64,000 nt of DNA from Cryptomeria japonica (Eukaryota > Streptophyta > Pinopsida > Cupressales > Cupressaceae), in assembly GCF_030272615.1 (NCBI RefSeq), contig NC_081409.1:471318573-471382572 (forward strand), given 5' to 3'. Positions 41,311 through 53,750 of this stretch are shown here, piece by piece. The position numbers were made by a program, and so were the translations under genes. Each line of letters begins with the position of its first letter. Within the stretch, counting starts at the first letter, position 1. A model generated the notes under the pieces. That model did not search any database. It saw only the letters and a program-made list of their open reading frames with translations, and was not told the origin of the DNA.

Positions 41311-42448
41311 TAACTATCAAATCCACAAGGGGAACCTCTCAATGATCCGCTTAACGACCTACACCTGAAGAAATTTTATGCATAATCTGTGGCAATGCAC
41401 CTTATGTTTTCAAAAGTAGAAAATACCAAAAAAAAAATACAAAAAAGGAAAAATAGTAAAGAGAAATAAATTCGTCCAATGGTGAAAACTTGGCAAATAG
41501 GCACCTTCGACATGTACATATGGTGAAAACCTAGAAATAGGCACCATGCGTAGAGAGGTATTTCCATTATCTTTTGGCCGTTGTATTAACTCTCCTTGGT
41601 GCGGTATTTATTGCTACCCACCATCACTTATTGATCACCATCCTCCTCCTTACACTGCAGTATCTCATGATACTCGCTTTTTCCTTTTCATCTTCATTGC
41701 ATCCACCCCTTTTCTCCATGTTGTATCCCATGGTACCTGCATTTCCTCTCCATCCATTTCACTTATATATTCTCCTTGTACTTTATCCCCTCCCATGCTC
41801 AATTTTATATGCATAATGTCATGTGTATATAGGTTGCCCTATATATAGGCTTGTTGTTGTGCATAGGCTTGTCCTCTTCCTGCTCCTCGAGATCATATCC
41901 TCTTAGCTGGTTCTTTAGTAGATCCTTTAGTATCTTGGTCCTTGCATGTTTCTTAGGTCCTTTTGTTAGTCCTTAGCTTGTTCATCCTTCATCAAGATGT
42001 TTCTTTGAGATAAATCATTCTCACATCGGCAATGATCTCCCGTCAGTCTATGCAAGATGCATCCTTCCTCTAGTCAGACAACATCATCAAAACTCATCTG
42101 TATGTCATTATTTTGACAAAAGAACTCTATGACACCTGTGTTGGTATTGAATTCCTTTTGATCTTTTCTTATCTTTCAAAGCTCCTTAGGTCTTGTTTCC
42201 TCTTGGTTTCCATGATCTTTTATATCAAGGTGTTCTAGGAATAACAAGGCTCAGGATGTGATCTTGGTTCTTTTTGTTTCTGCCTAGTGTGTCTTCTAGA
42301 TGTGTTCCTTGTTGTACCCTCCTAAGGTCTCTACTATCTCATGTTACACTAGGGCATGTCTTCTATTTGTGGTTGTTCTAGCATCGTTTCTTGCAGGGTC
42401 TTTATAACATTGCATACTGTTGGATTGACCTGTGTGTCTATTTATATG
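41311..42448. other. Sequence between the two X LTR copies
   Basis: 1.1 kb with no counterpart after copy 2. It is T/C-rich and has no supported coding region. A short repeat, TGGTGAAAAC followed by AATAGGCACC, occurs twice near 41480-41550. It may be the rest of a longer LTR or unrelated flanking DNA. Confidence 0.4.
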
Positions 42449-44095
42449 TGTGAGGTAGGAAAATAGGTAAAGCATAAAAGCCTGTTATGAAACCACAAAA
42501 CATAACAAGCAAATAAATTGATCCTATCACATCCAATAAAGATTTGAAGACAAAGCACTTAAAACAAATATGCAAACCATAACAAAGTGATTCCTCCATG
42601 ATTCTCCATTGTTTCTCTTTCTCCTCCAAATATGTTGTGGGTCTCATATGCAAGTGAAAAAGTTAGCAAGAAAGAAAGATTGCAAGTGAATTCAACAACA
42701 CGAGGATATTCGAGAAGTGGTTGTTAAAATTATTGTAAAAAGAAGCTCAATTTATAGACCAAAATTAAGGAAAATCATGAAATTAGAATGATTGATTTGA
42801 AAAAGACAAATTGATTTTAAAAAGGCATAATTGAATGACAAAATTTATGATAAATTGATTGACAAGTTGCTATGTGAAAATATGACAAAATGAGAGAAAA
42901 TTATGCTCATCAATTATGACATGATTGAGAGAGAAAATAGCCACTTGATTTATGACAAATTACCTACAAAATTTTCTCATTGATTGAATGATAAATTGAG
43001 CAAAAATAGCTTCATGATTTGAGAAAAAGGTGGAGACAAATTAGTGGATAAATGGTGGGATAAATTATAGGAAATGGGAAGCATGAAATTAGGGATGACA
43101 AATTATCACAAAATTAGGAGAAAATTAAGGGAGATAAATGTGGGAATAATTAATAATTTATCATTTATTAATTAGCCCACAAAAGAGAAATTAGCCAATT
43201 AAATAAAATACTTAATTGTGACACAAGACATAGGGTAAATAAATAAATTCATTTATCCTAAGGAGTATGTTGGAAATGATTAATAATTAAAGAATTACTA
43301 AACCCTAGAGAAATGGAATGAAATAGGTCAAGGACCAAAGGTTTATTAAATTGATAATGACAGAGACCAATGACAAATTGATCAAAATTGACAAGATTGA
43401 TTTGATAAAGGATGAATGATAAAGGATTGATGAAAAATTGATAATGATAAATAATGATTGATTAACATTAAAAGTTGATCATGATCATGAAATGACAATT
43501 GAGAATAACATTGATAAGACCTAAATTGAAACAACTAAATAGGATCAAATAGGAAGAGAAAACAAAATAATGACAAGATGTTGACAAATGATAAAGACCA
43601 AGTGCGCAACATAGAAGAAATGTCAATAAGATGCGAAAACCTTAAAATAAGGTCATATAGATCTGTTAAAGTATGACACCATAAGCATTGATTATTTAGA
43701 TGCCTACAATATGTGTTAGTTCATACATTACTTGTGAAATTTCACTCTGGTTCTTCATACCTTGGTCACTCATAGATACTGATAAATAAAAACAATTGCT
43801 CACTACATGGCATCCTATTTCACATGGATGCTCACACTCCATGATTTCTCCATTTCCATTGCATTTTCTTTTGTGTTGTTTTCTTTCATCCGCCTGTCCT
43901 CTCTAGCATGTGCACATGTGATTTAGTCTAGTCATCTCTCCCACCATCCTTGCCTAGTGTCCCTAGAGCATTACATTATCCATTATCCATTATATCTTGC
44001 ATCACATATGGATTAGTACATAATCCATATCCATCACACATATTTCACATGCATTGCATTATCCATCACATCCTACATAGAACACTAGTTAGAAC
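42449..44095 (-). repeat. LTR of element X, copy 2
   Basis: A direct repeat of copy 1, with a deletion of about 70 bases (the segment around 40490-40560 is missing) and scattered differences. No primer site adjoins its left end. It is therefore either a solo or 3' LTR of another family member or the product of a tandem duplication. Confidence 0.65.
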
Positions 44096-44639
44096 ATAAT
44101 CTATGCATCAGATCATATCACATTATTATCATCTCATCACATAAATGCATAACATAATCACATCCTGCATAAAGAATTAAAAAGTGCACCACATATAGCA
44201 TATACCATCACACTATAAATCATCACATAAACAACATAACTCATACATCCATTGACCACCACATCTTGCATCAGAAACATGTTAGGCCGGTATCCTTCAT
44301 ACATCCATATAACATAAATCATCTTTGCATCATAAAACACATAAAGGTACCATATATTCAGACTAAAATAGAGTGTCTAACATATATATCATCAATGTCT
44401 CAATGTATGTCAAAATATATATACAAATATATACATATGTACAATGTCTAGTACATCTGATGCCAAATGAATAAAGTATATATAATATATCAATGACAAA
44501 TGAGCACCTCACATGCTCATAAAAAGTACATGGGGTACCAAGAATGAATACAATGAATATATGAATCTCTACATCTAGTATATGTTACATCAAAAATATC
44601 TCCATGTAGTTGGCATCAAGCCTATAAAAATGCTCTAGG
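44096..44639. other. AT-rich spacer, no gene seen
   Basis: Rich in CATCACAT/CATAAC-like short motifs that resemble the end of the X LTR copies. It separates copy 2 from the C-terminal part of the PMD frame. Confidence 0.4.
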
Positions 44640-46100
44640 ATGTTTGGGATGGTCCTTGTCCTTGTACCTAGGATCCCTATGCAGATCTTGATGTTGACCT
44701 TGTGCTATCCTCTATGCAGGTCCTCCTGTTGGACCCACCTATTATGTGGCTTGATCTCCTTGTCTCCTCACATGATCCTCCACTACATGAGGAAGTGGCT
44801 TCCTTTGCCCTTAAAGGTGCAACATACTGATCCATCGACTCTGCTGGTACTTCTTTCTCATACTGATCTCAGTACCACCCTTCCTGGTGAGATAGTGCCT
44901 CTATCTCCACCATCTACCTCTTCAGCATCCCTACCAATATCTCCCCTCCTCCCTCACTAGACTTGACCTTCCTCCTGGCCTCATCTCTCTCCCTCTAATA
45001 CCAGGCCACTGTTTCCTCTGTCCTCCATCGTGCATGGTCCATGGAATCCCTAGTTGCAACTACTTCATATTGCTCCAAGAGGATCCTATCTCTCTCTGCT
45101 TGCAGTTGTGCTCTATCCACCACTATTGTGTCTCTCTCCCTCTTTAGGATATCTCTTTCCACTTTGATCTCCTATAACTTGAGATCTACCTCGGTCACTT
45201 CCTCCTTGAGAGATCGGATGCATGCTGCTAGATCTGGAGGCACTGCTGATCCCTCTCCCCTCTCATCCCTCCTAGCTTGCCTTGTTGGTATCAACCTTAT
45301 TATTATCTGACCTTGGCCCTATCCCTCCTCCTATCTTGGAGTAGATATATGTGCTAGTGGGTCTACCTCCATGGCCTTTTCTCCATCTCCTCCCTCTCCT
45401 CTCTCCTCTCCATCTCCCCCCTCCCCTCCTCTTTGTCTACCTCCCTACTATTGATCGAGACCTCGACCAGCTTACTGCCTCTACAACCCTCTCTGCTGAT
45501 CATCAGGATGGCTAATACCATCCAAACCTTCCTCATCTCACCTAGATCTGTATCCTCCTAACACTAAGGGGGGCAAATATGGCCTTGCCAATTGGCCTAC
45601 ATCTCACCTCTACCCACCAAGCCTCGACCCTATCTTGGATTAGATCCATGTGTTAGTGGGTCTACCTCCATGGCCTCTACTCCATCTCCTCCCTCTCCTC
45701 TCCATCTCCCTCATCCCCTCCTCTTTTTCTACCTCCCTACTATTGATCAAGACCTCAACCAGGTCACTACCTCTACAACCCTCTCTATTGCTCGTCGGGT
45801 TGACTGATACCATCCAACCCTTCATCCTCTCACTTGGATCTATACCCTCCTAACATTAAAGGGTACCAATCCTACCCTACCAACTGGCCTAGGTCTCTCC
45901 TCTACCCACCAAGCCTCATATGCTTCTATAACTCCTACATCTACCGACCCACCTCACATATCCTATTGTGCTAGAGCCAACTGAGTCCACCCATTGATGT
46001 GCCCTACTTTGTCTTGTAATGAGGGCCTGAACTTATTTATCCTCTCTCTCATCACCCATCATAATTTGTGTGGTGCATTAGATACACCTTATACTTGACG
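44640..46100 (-). pseudogene. PMD protein, C-terminal coiled-coil region (decayed)
   Basis: Downstream continuation of the PMD frame broken by copia C. Joining 53751 to 46100 on the minus strand reads CRDSLVKYKVYLMHH across the junction. Further on, a helical charged stretch (45240-44960) reads DLAACIRSLKEEVTEVDLKL, VERDILKRERDTIVVDRAQL and RDEARRKVKSS-like sequence, a typical coiled coil. The coding strand is G/A-rich, so the + strand looks like a T/C-rich tract. Several stops are present. A tandem duplication of about 295 bases occupies 45330-45917. The role of PMD proteins in mobile elements is not settled; relatives in plants are the MAIN/MAIN-like factors. Confidence 0.55.
45330..45917. 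repeat. Tandem duplication of about 295 bp
   Basis: Two diverged units, about 45330-45628 and 45629-45917. Landmarks recur at TATCTTGGA (45332 and 45631), GTGGGTCTACCTCCATGGCC, and CCTCCTAACA(C/T)TAA (45554 and 45846). Confidence 0.85.
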
Positions 46101-47654
46101 TGTTGGCATAACTGATGTTGTTGGCACAACTGGTTCATCAATTAGTATTGTTACTGATGACCAACACTTACTGGTGAATAAGGTCAAGATCATAGGCAAG
46201 GAGGTGTGGTAAACCTTAATGGTTTACTCATGGCTGCAAATAGTATGGAGGATTTAGTGCTTCCCTAATATGCATCATGACACACTTAAGCAGTGTCTTG
46301 GTCGAAGACTAATCGGTTGAAGGATAAACAGAGTAGTTGATCAGTCAGTCAAAAATTCGATAGGTCTTGAGATCCATTTCTTAAACAGATAGTCAAAATG
46401 ATGATGTGGTCACAAGAGGTGACTCAAGTTACAGTTTAGTAGTCTTATGCATGATCGTAACACTCTAGACAGACAGGTGATCAGTCTGGTTGATGATCAG
46501 TGACCGGTGGCAAAAGATGAAGAGTTACACTATTGAACCGGTGATACAGGTTGAAGAATGCTATCCACTGAGAATCTCAGAGTAGTGACTGGTAAGATAG
46601 ATGTGATGACCAAAGGTGAGTTGGTCATGGTGAAATATCATCAAAACAAACTACTAGTGAAGTCTACAATAGTTAACAACCAGTTAAGGGGAGATTTGTG
46701 TGGATTTTCTGGTTTGCTTTAAAAAGGAAGAACACGATCCCAAAGTTGGTAGAATTATGAGTTGTGGTGGCAGATAAGGATGAGTTGCTGGTGAGATTGA
46801 TGGAGAGCACACAGAGAAAGTGCAGGAAGATTTCAATTTCAAATCTATTGAGTGTTAGGTGTAAACTCATTTAGGAATCAGCACGTATGTGTCGGCAAAA
46901 TGTGGTATAAAGGGTTTTGGTGAAAACCAAAAAGTTTGATCGTAAAATTGTTGTGCAATTTTGAAGAGAGGTGTTCCAGTAAGGTGAGAAGAGTGTAGAA
47001 CTACTAAGTGAATAGTAGAGTGGTGAAGAGAGTGTGTAGAGCTCAGATAGTGTGAAGAGTAGAGAAAGAATGCAGAGCACTAGTAGAGTGCAGAGCAAGT
47101 ATAACCGATGGTCAAAACAAAGAGCTTCAATTGGATCTGATTAAGCTAAGAGTAGCTACTATAACAGATCATTCTCTCTATTGTTTTCTAATAACTACAA
47201 TAGAAAAATCCCTTAACTGGGTGGACTTTAACATGTCCCTTTGTAAAATCCCTTAACCGAGTGACATCTTAATTGATGATCCTAAGTCCTTTAACAAGGC
47301 TACCTCTAACAGGGTAAAGGTTCTAACAGGCCTTAAAGAAAATCCCTTAATTGGGTGGCACCTAATAGTGTCTTTGTAATCTCCTAACATGGATGGCTCC
47401 TCACCGGGTGTACTCCAGAAGAGTGCAGATTTTGTGAGTTTCTACTCACATCGTGGTTTTCTCCAATTTGGGTTTCCACGTGATAAATCTTGGTAGTCAT
47501 GTGTGTTTGATTTTATATGTGCATATTTCTTATTAATGTTGATTATACTAATAAGTGTTAATTTTGAATAAAAACTTTGATTAAGGTTAAATCTGGTAAA
47601 AACCAGTATATTATTGATTCACCCCTCCCCTCTCAGCACTGGTTGGGACTAATA
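46101..47654 (+). repeat. 5' LTR of copia C
   Basis: TGTTGGCATAAC...GGGACTAATA (TA where the 3' copy ends in CA). It shares nearly its whole length with 52148-53750 and most of it with 58293-59629. It has only one copy of a 34-bp unit near 47065-47100, where the other two LTRs have about three. Confidence 0.9.
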
Positions 47655-47656
47655 AT

Positions 47657-47668
47657 TGGTATCAGAGC
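47657..47668 (+). other. Primer-binding site of copia C
   Basis: TGGTATCAGAGC, complementary to the plant initiator tRNA-Met 3' end, two bases after the 5' LTR. Confidence 0.92.
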
Positions 47669-47719
47669 CCTAGTCGATAGATTGAAAAGAGGTTAAAAAC
47701 TTAAGGAAAGATTCAATAT

Positions 47720-48780
47720 CATACAAAAGGAAGGCCCCAAGTTCTCTAAGGAGAACTACACATAATGGTGTACTAGAATGAAGCTCTACTGAAGAACCCT
47801 AGGAGATCAATACTGGAATCATGTAAGAATAGAGTACAATGAACCTACAGGGGTTCTCACTACAGATCAAATCAAAGAGAAGCAAGATAAAATCACAGCT
47901 ATGGAGGTGATTGCTAGTACTCTATCTGATAACGAGTATGCTGAGATTCAAGATCTAAAAACAACCTATGAGATGTGGAATAAGTTGAAGACTATTTATG
48001 GAGGATATCCTCATGTACAAAAGACTAGGGTGGACAGTTGGAGAGGCAAATTTGATGAGATGAGGATGCAAGAAGGAGAGAATATAGAACGAGCCAACAA
48101 AAGAATAAAGGATGTGGTAAATTTCATCAGAAATGTTAGAGGAAAACTTGAGGAAGATGATGTGGTCAACAAAATCCTAAGAACCTTACTACCACAATAT
48201 GCTAGAAGAGTTTCTGCAATTCAAGAACTCAGATCTTTGGGAACAATTAATGTTACACTTGACTCCCTGTTTGGTAAGTTGATTTCCTTTGAACTAAGCA
48301 ACTATGATAATAGTATGCCAAAGATTGATGTTGCCTTCAAATCTTCCATGACACTTGCACCAACAATGAGAAGAAAATAAATCAGAAGTAGTTCTATTGC
48401 AAGAACCGGTCATTCTCATGAACATGATGACTTGTTATCTGAAGAGCATGAACAAGATGAGCTTGAAGCTCTAATAGAAAGAAGGCTGCCAAGAGGAAAA
48501 GGGAAGTACAAAGGTAAACTACCCCTGAAGTGTCTCATGATATAGAATAGGTCATATTGCATCCAAATGTCTTGACAATGATAGGAAGGATAAATTTAGA
48601 AGACACAAAGAGAATAGAAAGAAGGAGTGTTATCTTGCAGAAGGAGTTACCAATGAAGAATCAGAAGTATCTGATGGAGAAGGGATTGCATTTGTAGTGG
48701 TAAAGGAAGATAGCATAGAGGAAAGTGATATGGTACTGATTTCTAGTTCAACCGGTGTGGAGACTAGGTAATTGATAGTG
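47720..48780 (+). pseudogene. Copia C gag and protease region
   Basis: Gag starts near 47720; an IQKEGPKFSKENYT reading suggests the start ATG is now ATA. The open stretch 47901-48380 gives MEVIASTLSDNEYAEIQDLK, WNKLKTIYGGYPHVQKTRVD, RGKFDEMRMQEGENIERANK and LLPQYARRVSAIQELRSLGT, then a TAA. After LPRGKGKYKGKLPLKC the zinc knuckle (near 48530) is scrambled by indels, although GHIASKCLDNDRKDKFRR can still be read in another frame. The original frame returns by 48640 (YLAEGVTNEESEVSDGE). The protease has LIDSGCTHYMTSD with a TAG just before it (48770). Confidence 0.82.
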
Positions 48781-49940
48781 GTTGCACTCACTACATGACT
48801 AGTGATAGGAACAAATTCCTCAGCATGGAGGACTATGATGGAGGACTAGTGAGATTCGACAATGATGCTTCCTATGTGGTAAAAGGTAAGGGATCTATTG
48901 CCCTAAATGATAAAACCAATTGTGAAGATGTTTACTGGGTAGAAGGGCTAAAGTATAGTCTGTTAAGTGTTGCACAACTTAACAATAAGGGTTACTGGTA
49001 GGAGTTTAATGAAGGAATATGCAAAATAAGTGATATATCAGGAGGTCTGATTGATACTGGTAAACAAACTAGAGGTAATTTGTTCTACCTAGACACCACT
49101 ATAGGAAGTTTCCTAATGGAAAAGGTAGAAGACAATTGGCTATGGCACAAAATATTGTGTCAAGTTAATTTTGATAGCATAGAAAAGGTTGGTAAAATGA
49201 AGTCTGTTAGAGGTATGCCTAACATTATGAAACCTAAAAATGCTATGTGCAAAGAATGTCAACTAGGAAAGTTAACCGGATCTAGTTTCAGCAATAAATC
49301 TTATTCACCTGAGAATATGCTAGACTTAGTGAATATAGATTTGTGTAGTCCTATGAGGACTAAGAGTTTCTATGGGGACTGGTACTTCATGTTGTTTGTA
49401 GATGGTTTCTCAAGAATGATGTGGGCTGTATTTTTGAAAGAAAAATATGAAGCCTTTCACATGTTTAAGGTCTTCAAGGCTCAAGTGGAGAGACAAACCA
49501 GTAAAAGTCTGAAATGTTTGAGATCAGATAAAGGAGGAGAGTTCACCTCTCAAGAGTTCATAAATTATTGTGAAGAACTGGGGATTATGAGGCAGATGTT
49601 TGCACCCAAAACACCTTAGCAAAATGGGGTTGCTGAAAGAAGAAACAAAACTCTAATTGATTGTAAAAGGACTCTAATGATTCAAAAGGATATTCCACAT
49701 GTCTTCTGGAGAGAAGCAGTGAGTATTGTTATGTATACCTTGAACCGGATACAGGTGAAGAAGGGGATAAATACGACTCCCTATGAATTATGGTGTGGAT
49801 ACTCACCCAATGTGAGTTACTAGATGTTATTTGGAAGTAGGTGCTACATAAAGAGGGATGAGTACTCTGGAAAGTTTGATCCGAAGAGTGATGAAGGAAT
49901 CTTCTTAGGTTACTCCACATAGAGTAAAGCATATGGGTGT
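48781..49940 (+). pseudogene. Copia C integrase region
   Basis: KFLSMEDYDGGLVRFDNDAS (48804), GAG-pre-integrase WLWHKILCQVNFDSIEKVGK with CKECQLGKLTGSSF (49135-49275), then LVNIDLCSPM (first Asp), SFYGDWYFMLFVDGFSRMMW, LRSDKGGEFTSQEF (second Asp, about 49523), TP, TAG, QNGVAERRNKTL (catalytic Glu kept, about 49635) and YTLNRIQVKKGI. Stops at 49000 and 49617 are TAG. The last sits in the usual QQNG motif. Confidence 0.85.
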
Positions 49941-50912
49941 TTGAACAAAAGGACTGATAAGATTGTGGAAAGTGCAAATGTCAGAGTAGATGAGTTCTTT
50001 GAGAAAAATGAACAAGATAGCAAGAGTGAACCAGAGGACTATCAAGGATTTGATTACACTGTACCAGTCGAACCTGGTATAGAGAATCCTAGTGTACCTA
50101 CAAATGAGGAAGCATGTGAATTAGAACCTACACAACCAGTAGAAGAAGCTCCAAGAAATGAACTGGCACCACCAAGGTATGTCGAAATCAATCATTTTGC
50201 TGACAAGAATGTAGGAGTATTGACTAGAAGAAAAGAAAGGGAGAGTACCTATTTTCTCTCTAAAATTGACCCCAGAACAACAAAGTAGGCTCTAAAAGAT
50301 GAAGACTGGATCAAGGCTATGGATGAAGAACTGGAACAGATTATGAAAAATGACACCTGGACCCTTGTGCCCAGATTGAAGAACAAAAATGTGATTGGCA
50401 CCAAGTGGACATTTAGAAACAAAATGGCTGAAAGCAATCAAGTAGTAAGAAACAAAGCAAGATTAGTCTGCAAAAGGTATGCATAGGAATAAGGTTTAGA
50501 TTATGGAGAGACATTTGCACTGGTGGCCAGACTGGAAGGGGTCAAAATATTTCTTGCTTATGTTGCTTACAAGAAGTTTAAGGTCTACCAAATGGATGTC
50601 AAATTAGCATTCTTGAATGCGGTTCTAGAGGAAGAAGTGTACATTGAGCAAGTAGAAGGGTTTGCTTCAAAAGATGGGAGAGATATGGCATGTAAGCTAA
50701 AAAAGGCTTTGTATGGGCTAAAACAAGCACCCCGAGCTTGGTATGAGAGACTGCTCTCATACCTGATAAGTATAGGGGTCATGAGAACCAGTGACAATAG
50801 TAACTTGTATTTAAAAAATGGAAAAGAAGGAAAACATCTGATCGCAGAGATTTTTTTAGATGATATCATCTTTGGAGGAGATGATGAAATGAGTAAAGGT
50901 TTTGCAAAATAA
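49941..50912 (+). pseudogene. Copia C linker and reverse transcriptase
   Basis: Linker (NVRVDEFFEKNEQDSKSEPE to NKNVGVLTRRKERE), then after a TAG at 50286 the RT begins: [35 protein letters not shown], a gap with TAG and TAA where QEE is usual (YA-stop-E-stop-GLDYGE, about 50485), [48 protein letters not shown] and [14 protein letters not shown] (Asp pair kept, near 50855). It ends with a TAA at 50910 where the usual Glu of FAKEMKKEF should be. Confidence 0.88.
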
Positions 50913-51805
50913 ATGAAGAAAGAATTTGAAATGTCCATGATAGGTGAAATAAAATTCTTCATTGGTCTAAAATTTTCTCAGCTAAAGAATGGTATATTCA
51001 TTAGCTAGACCAAATATATAAGGGAAATATTGAAGACCTTTGGAATGGAAGATTCCAAACCTGTTGGAAATTTGATGGTTATAGATTGCAAGATTTCCAA
51101 AGATGATGAGGCTAATGAAGTGAATGAGACACTATACCGATCCATGATCAGTAAGTTGCAGTATGCAGTGCACAGTAGACTGGATATAGCACAAACAGCT
51201 GGTTTGGTTGCTACATTTGCTGCAAATCCAAAAGAAACTCATATGGTGGTGGTTAAGAGGATATTTAGATACCTTAAGGGGACTGATGAGTATTGTCTTT
51301 GGCATCCATATAAGGGAAATTTCAACTTAAGTGTCTTTACTGGTGTAGATTGGGCAGGGAACATTGATTACAGAAAGAGTACTAGTGGAGGTATATTCTT
51401 TCTTGGAGATAGGATTGTGTCATGGACAAGCAAGAAACATAATTGTATCTCTCAACCCATAGCTGAGGTGGAGTATGTGGCTACAACAATCAACTGTACA
51501 CAAGTAGTATGGATTAAGCAGATCTTGGAAGGTATCCAAGAAAAGGTGACTAAACTGGTGGTGATACACTATGATAATACAAGTGCCATAAACATATCAA
51601 AAAACCTGGCAATGCACTCTAAAACCAAGCATATTGCAATAAAATATCATTATCTTAGGGAATAGGTACATGACAAAGAAGTTAGACTGGAATATGTGCC
51701 AGCCAAGGAAAAAGTTGTAGACATATTCACCAAGACACTACCTAAGGATACTTTTGAGTATCTCAGAGGTAAGCTAGGGGTAATTCCCCTACATGCTCTA
51801 AGGTG
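50913..51805 (+). pseudogene. Copia C RT end and RNase H
   Basis: [20 protein letters not shown], a TAG in FISQTKYIRE (51007), then an open stretch of 211 codons: [118 protein letters not shown], and after a TAG at 51663 the tail VDIFTKTLPKDTFEYLRGKL to a natural stop at 51803. The RNase H catalytic Asp and Glu positions are kept. Confidence 0.88.
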
Positions 51806-52147
51806 AGTGAAGATTGGAACAACGTCAATCCAGTATGATTTTCCTGAAAATTATATGTATTTGGATTGATGATTATGGACTACTCTTGTTAGGGGGAGCA
51901 GTCATTGTAGTATGTGAAATAGGATGTCTAGACTACACCTTTGGTATTGATGTCAAAGGGGGAGTGAAGTCATATGGAACATACAGAGAGATGAAGTCAG
52001 TTGCGACATGAATGGAAGCCAGTGAAAGGGGGAGTAAGATCTTTACTCAAGATAAAATAGAGCAGTTGATCAGTACAGTAGAAGCATAAGTGACTGGTTG
52101 CTAAAAGAATAGTTTGAAGTGTTGCCATCAATGCCAAAGGAGGATAT
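51806..52147 (+). promoter_or_regulatory. 3' noncoding part of copia C with repeated polypurine tracts
   Basis: TCAAAGGGGGAGTGAAG at 51953-51969, GAAAGGGGGAGTAAG at 52024-52038 and CCAAAGGAGGATAT at 52134-52147, the last abutting the LTR. Several spaced copies of this tract are a known Sirevirus hallmark. Confidence 0.8.
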
Positions 52148-53750
52148 TATTGGCATAACCAATGGTGTTGGCACAACCGATTCATCAGTTAGTATTGTCA
52201 TTTATGACCAACACTTACCGATGAATAAGGCCAAGCTCATAGGCAAGGAGGTGTGGTAAACCTTAATGGTTTACTCATGGATACAAACAATATGGAGGAT
52301 TCAGTGCTTCCCTAATATGCATCATTGACACACTTAAGCAGTGTGTTGGTCAAAGACTAATTGGTTGAAGGATAAACAGAGTAGTTGATCGGTCAGTCAA
52401 GCATCTGATAGGTGTTGAGATCAGTTTCTTAAACAGGTAGTTGAAATGATGATGTAGTCATAAGAGGTGACTCAAATTGTAGTTTAGTAGTCTTATGCAT
52501 GACCAGAACACTTTGGACAGATAGGTGATCAATATAGTCGATGATCAGTGACCAGTGGCAAAAGATGAAGAGTTACACCAGTGAACTGGTGATATAGGTT
52601 GAAGAATGCTATCTACCGAGAATCTCAGAGTAGTGATTGGTAAGCTAGATGCGATGACCAAAGGTGAGTCAGTCATGGTGAGATATCATCAAAACAAACT
52701 GCTAGTGAAGTCTACAACAGTTAACAACCAGTTAAGGTGAGATTTGTATAGATTTTTCAGTTTGCATTAAAAAGGCAGAACACGACCTAGAAGCTGGTAG
52801 AATTATGAGTTGTGGTGGCAGATAAGGATGAGTTGGTGAGATTGATGGAGAGCACAAAGAGAAAGTGTGGGAATATTTTAATTTCAAATCTACCAAGTGT
52901 TAGGTGTAAACTCATTTAGGAATCAACACGCATGTGTTGGCAAAACATGGTATAAAGGTTTTTGGTGAAAACCAAAAAGTTTGATCGTAAAATTGCCGAG
53001 TGCAATTTTGAAGAGAGGTGACCTAGCAAGGTGTGAAGAGTGCAGAACTGCTAAGTGAATAGTTGAGTGGTGAAGAGAGTGTGCAGAGCTCAGATAATAT
53101 GAAGAGTAGAGAAAGAATGTAGAGCAAGTGAAATGTAAAGCACTAGTAGAGTGCAAAGCAAGTGAAATGCAGAGCACTAGTAGAGTGCATAGCAAGTGTA
53201 ACCGATGGTCAAAATAAAGAGCTTCAATTGGATCTGATTAAGCTAAGAGTAGGTAATATAGAAAATCATTTTCTTTTTTGCTTTCTAATAAGTACAATAG
53301 CAAAATCCCTTAACCAGGTGGACTTTAACAGGTCCCTTTTTAAATCCCTTAACTGGGTGACATCTTAATTAATGATCCTAAGTCCTTTAACAAGGCTACC
53401 TCTAACAAGGTAAAGGTTTTAACAGGCCTTAAAGAAAATCCCTTAACTGGTTGGCACCTAACAGTGTCTTTGTAATCTCCTATTAGGGATGGCTCCTCAC
53501 TGGGCGTACTCCATAAGAGTGCAGATTTTGTGAGTTTCTACTCACACTGTGGTTTTCTCCCATTTGGGTTTCCACGTGATAAATATTGGTAGTCATGTGT
53601 GTTTGATTTTATGTGTGCATATTTCTTATTAATGTTGCTTATACTGATAAGTGTTAAGTTTGAATAGAAACTTTGATTAAGGTTAAATCTGGTAAAAACT
53701 GGTATAGTGTTGATCCACCCCTCCCCTCTCAGCACTGGTTGGGACTAACA
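52148..53750 (+). repeat. 3' LTR of copia C
   Basis: 1603 bases, TATTGGCATAACC...GGGACTAACA (the first G of TG is mutated to A). It is longer than the 5' LTR mainly because of the extra 34-bp units near 53115-53195. Confidence 0.9.

Larger units (their letters stand above)
46101..53750 (+). mobile_element. Copia element C, Sirevirus-like, + strand, full length
   Basis: LTRs 46101-47654 and 52148-53750, a primer site at 47657, gag-pol from about 47720 to 51804, and three polypurine tracts before the 3' LTR. The flanks TGACG (46096-46100) and TGACC (53751-53755) are a target duplication with one mismatch. Every coding stretch is in the same reading frame, apart from a local disturbance at the gag zinc knuckle. 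All three integrase acidic residues and the RT Asp pair are still present, but about ten stops kill it. It split the PMD frame. Confidence 0.9.

Noticed and set aside
45041-45853. Plus-strand Ser/Leu/Pro-rich open stretches
   Set aside because: They are the complement of the G/A-rich PMD coiled-coil region on the minus strand, which explains the composition better.
46673-47098. Ser/Leu/Thr-rich small frames on the minus strand of the C-family LTRs (also 52923-53195, 58865-59390)
   Set aside because: They repeat in every LTR copy because the 34-bp units are multiples of simple motifs; none has a conserved start or domain.
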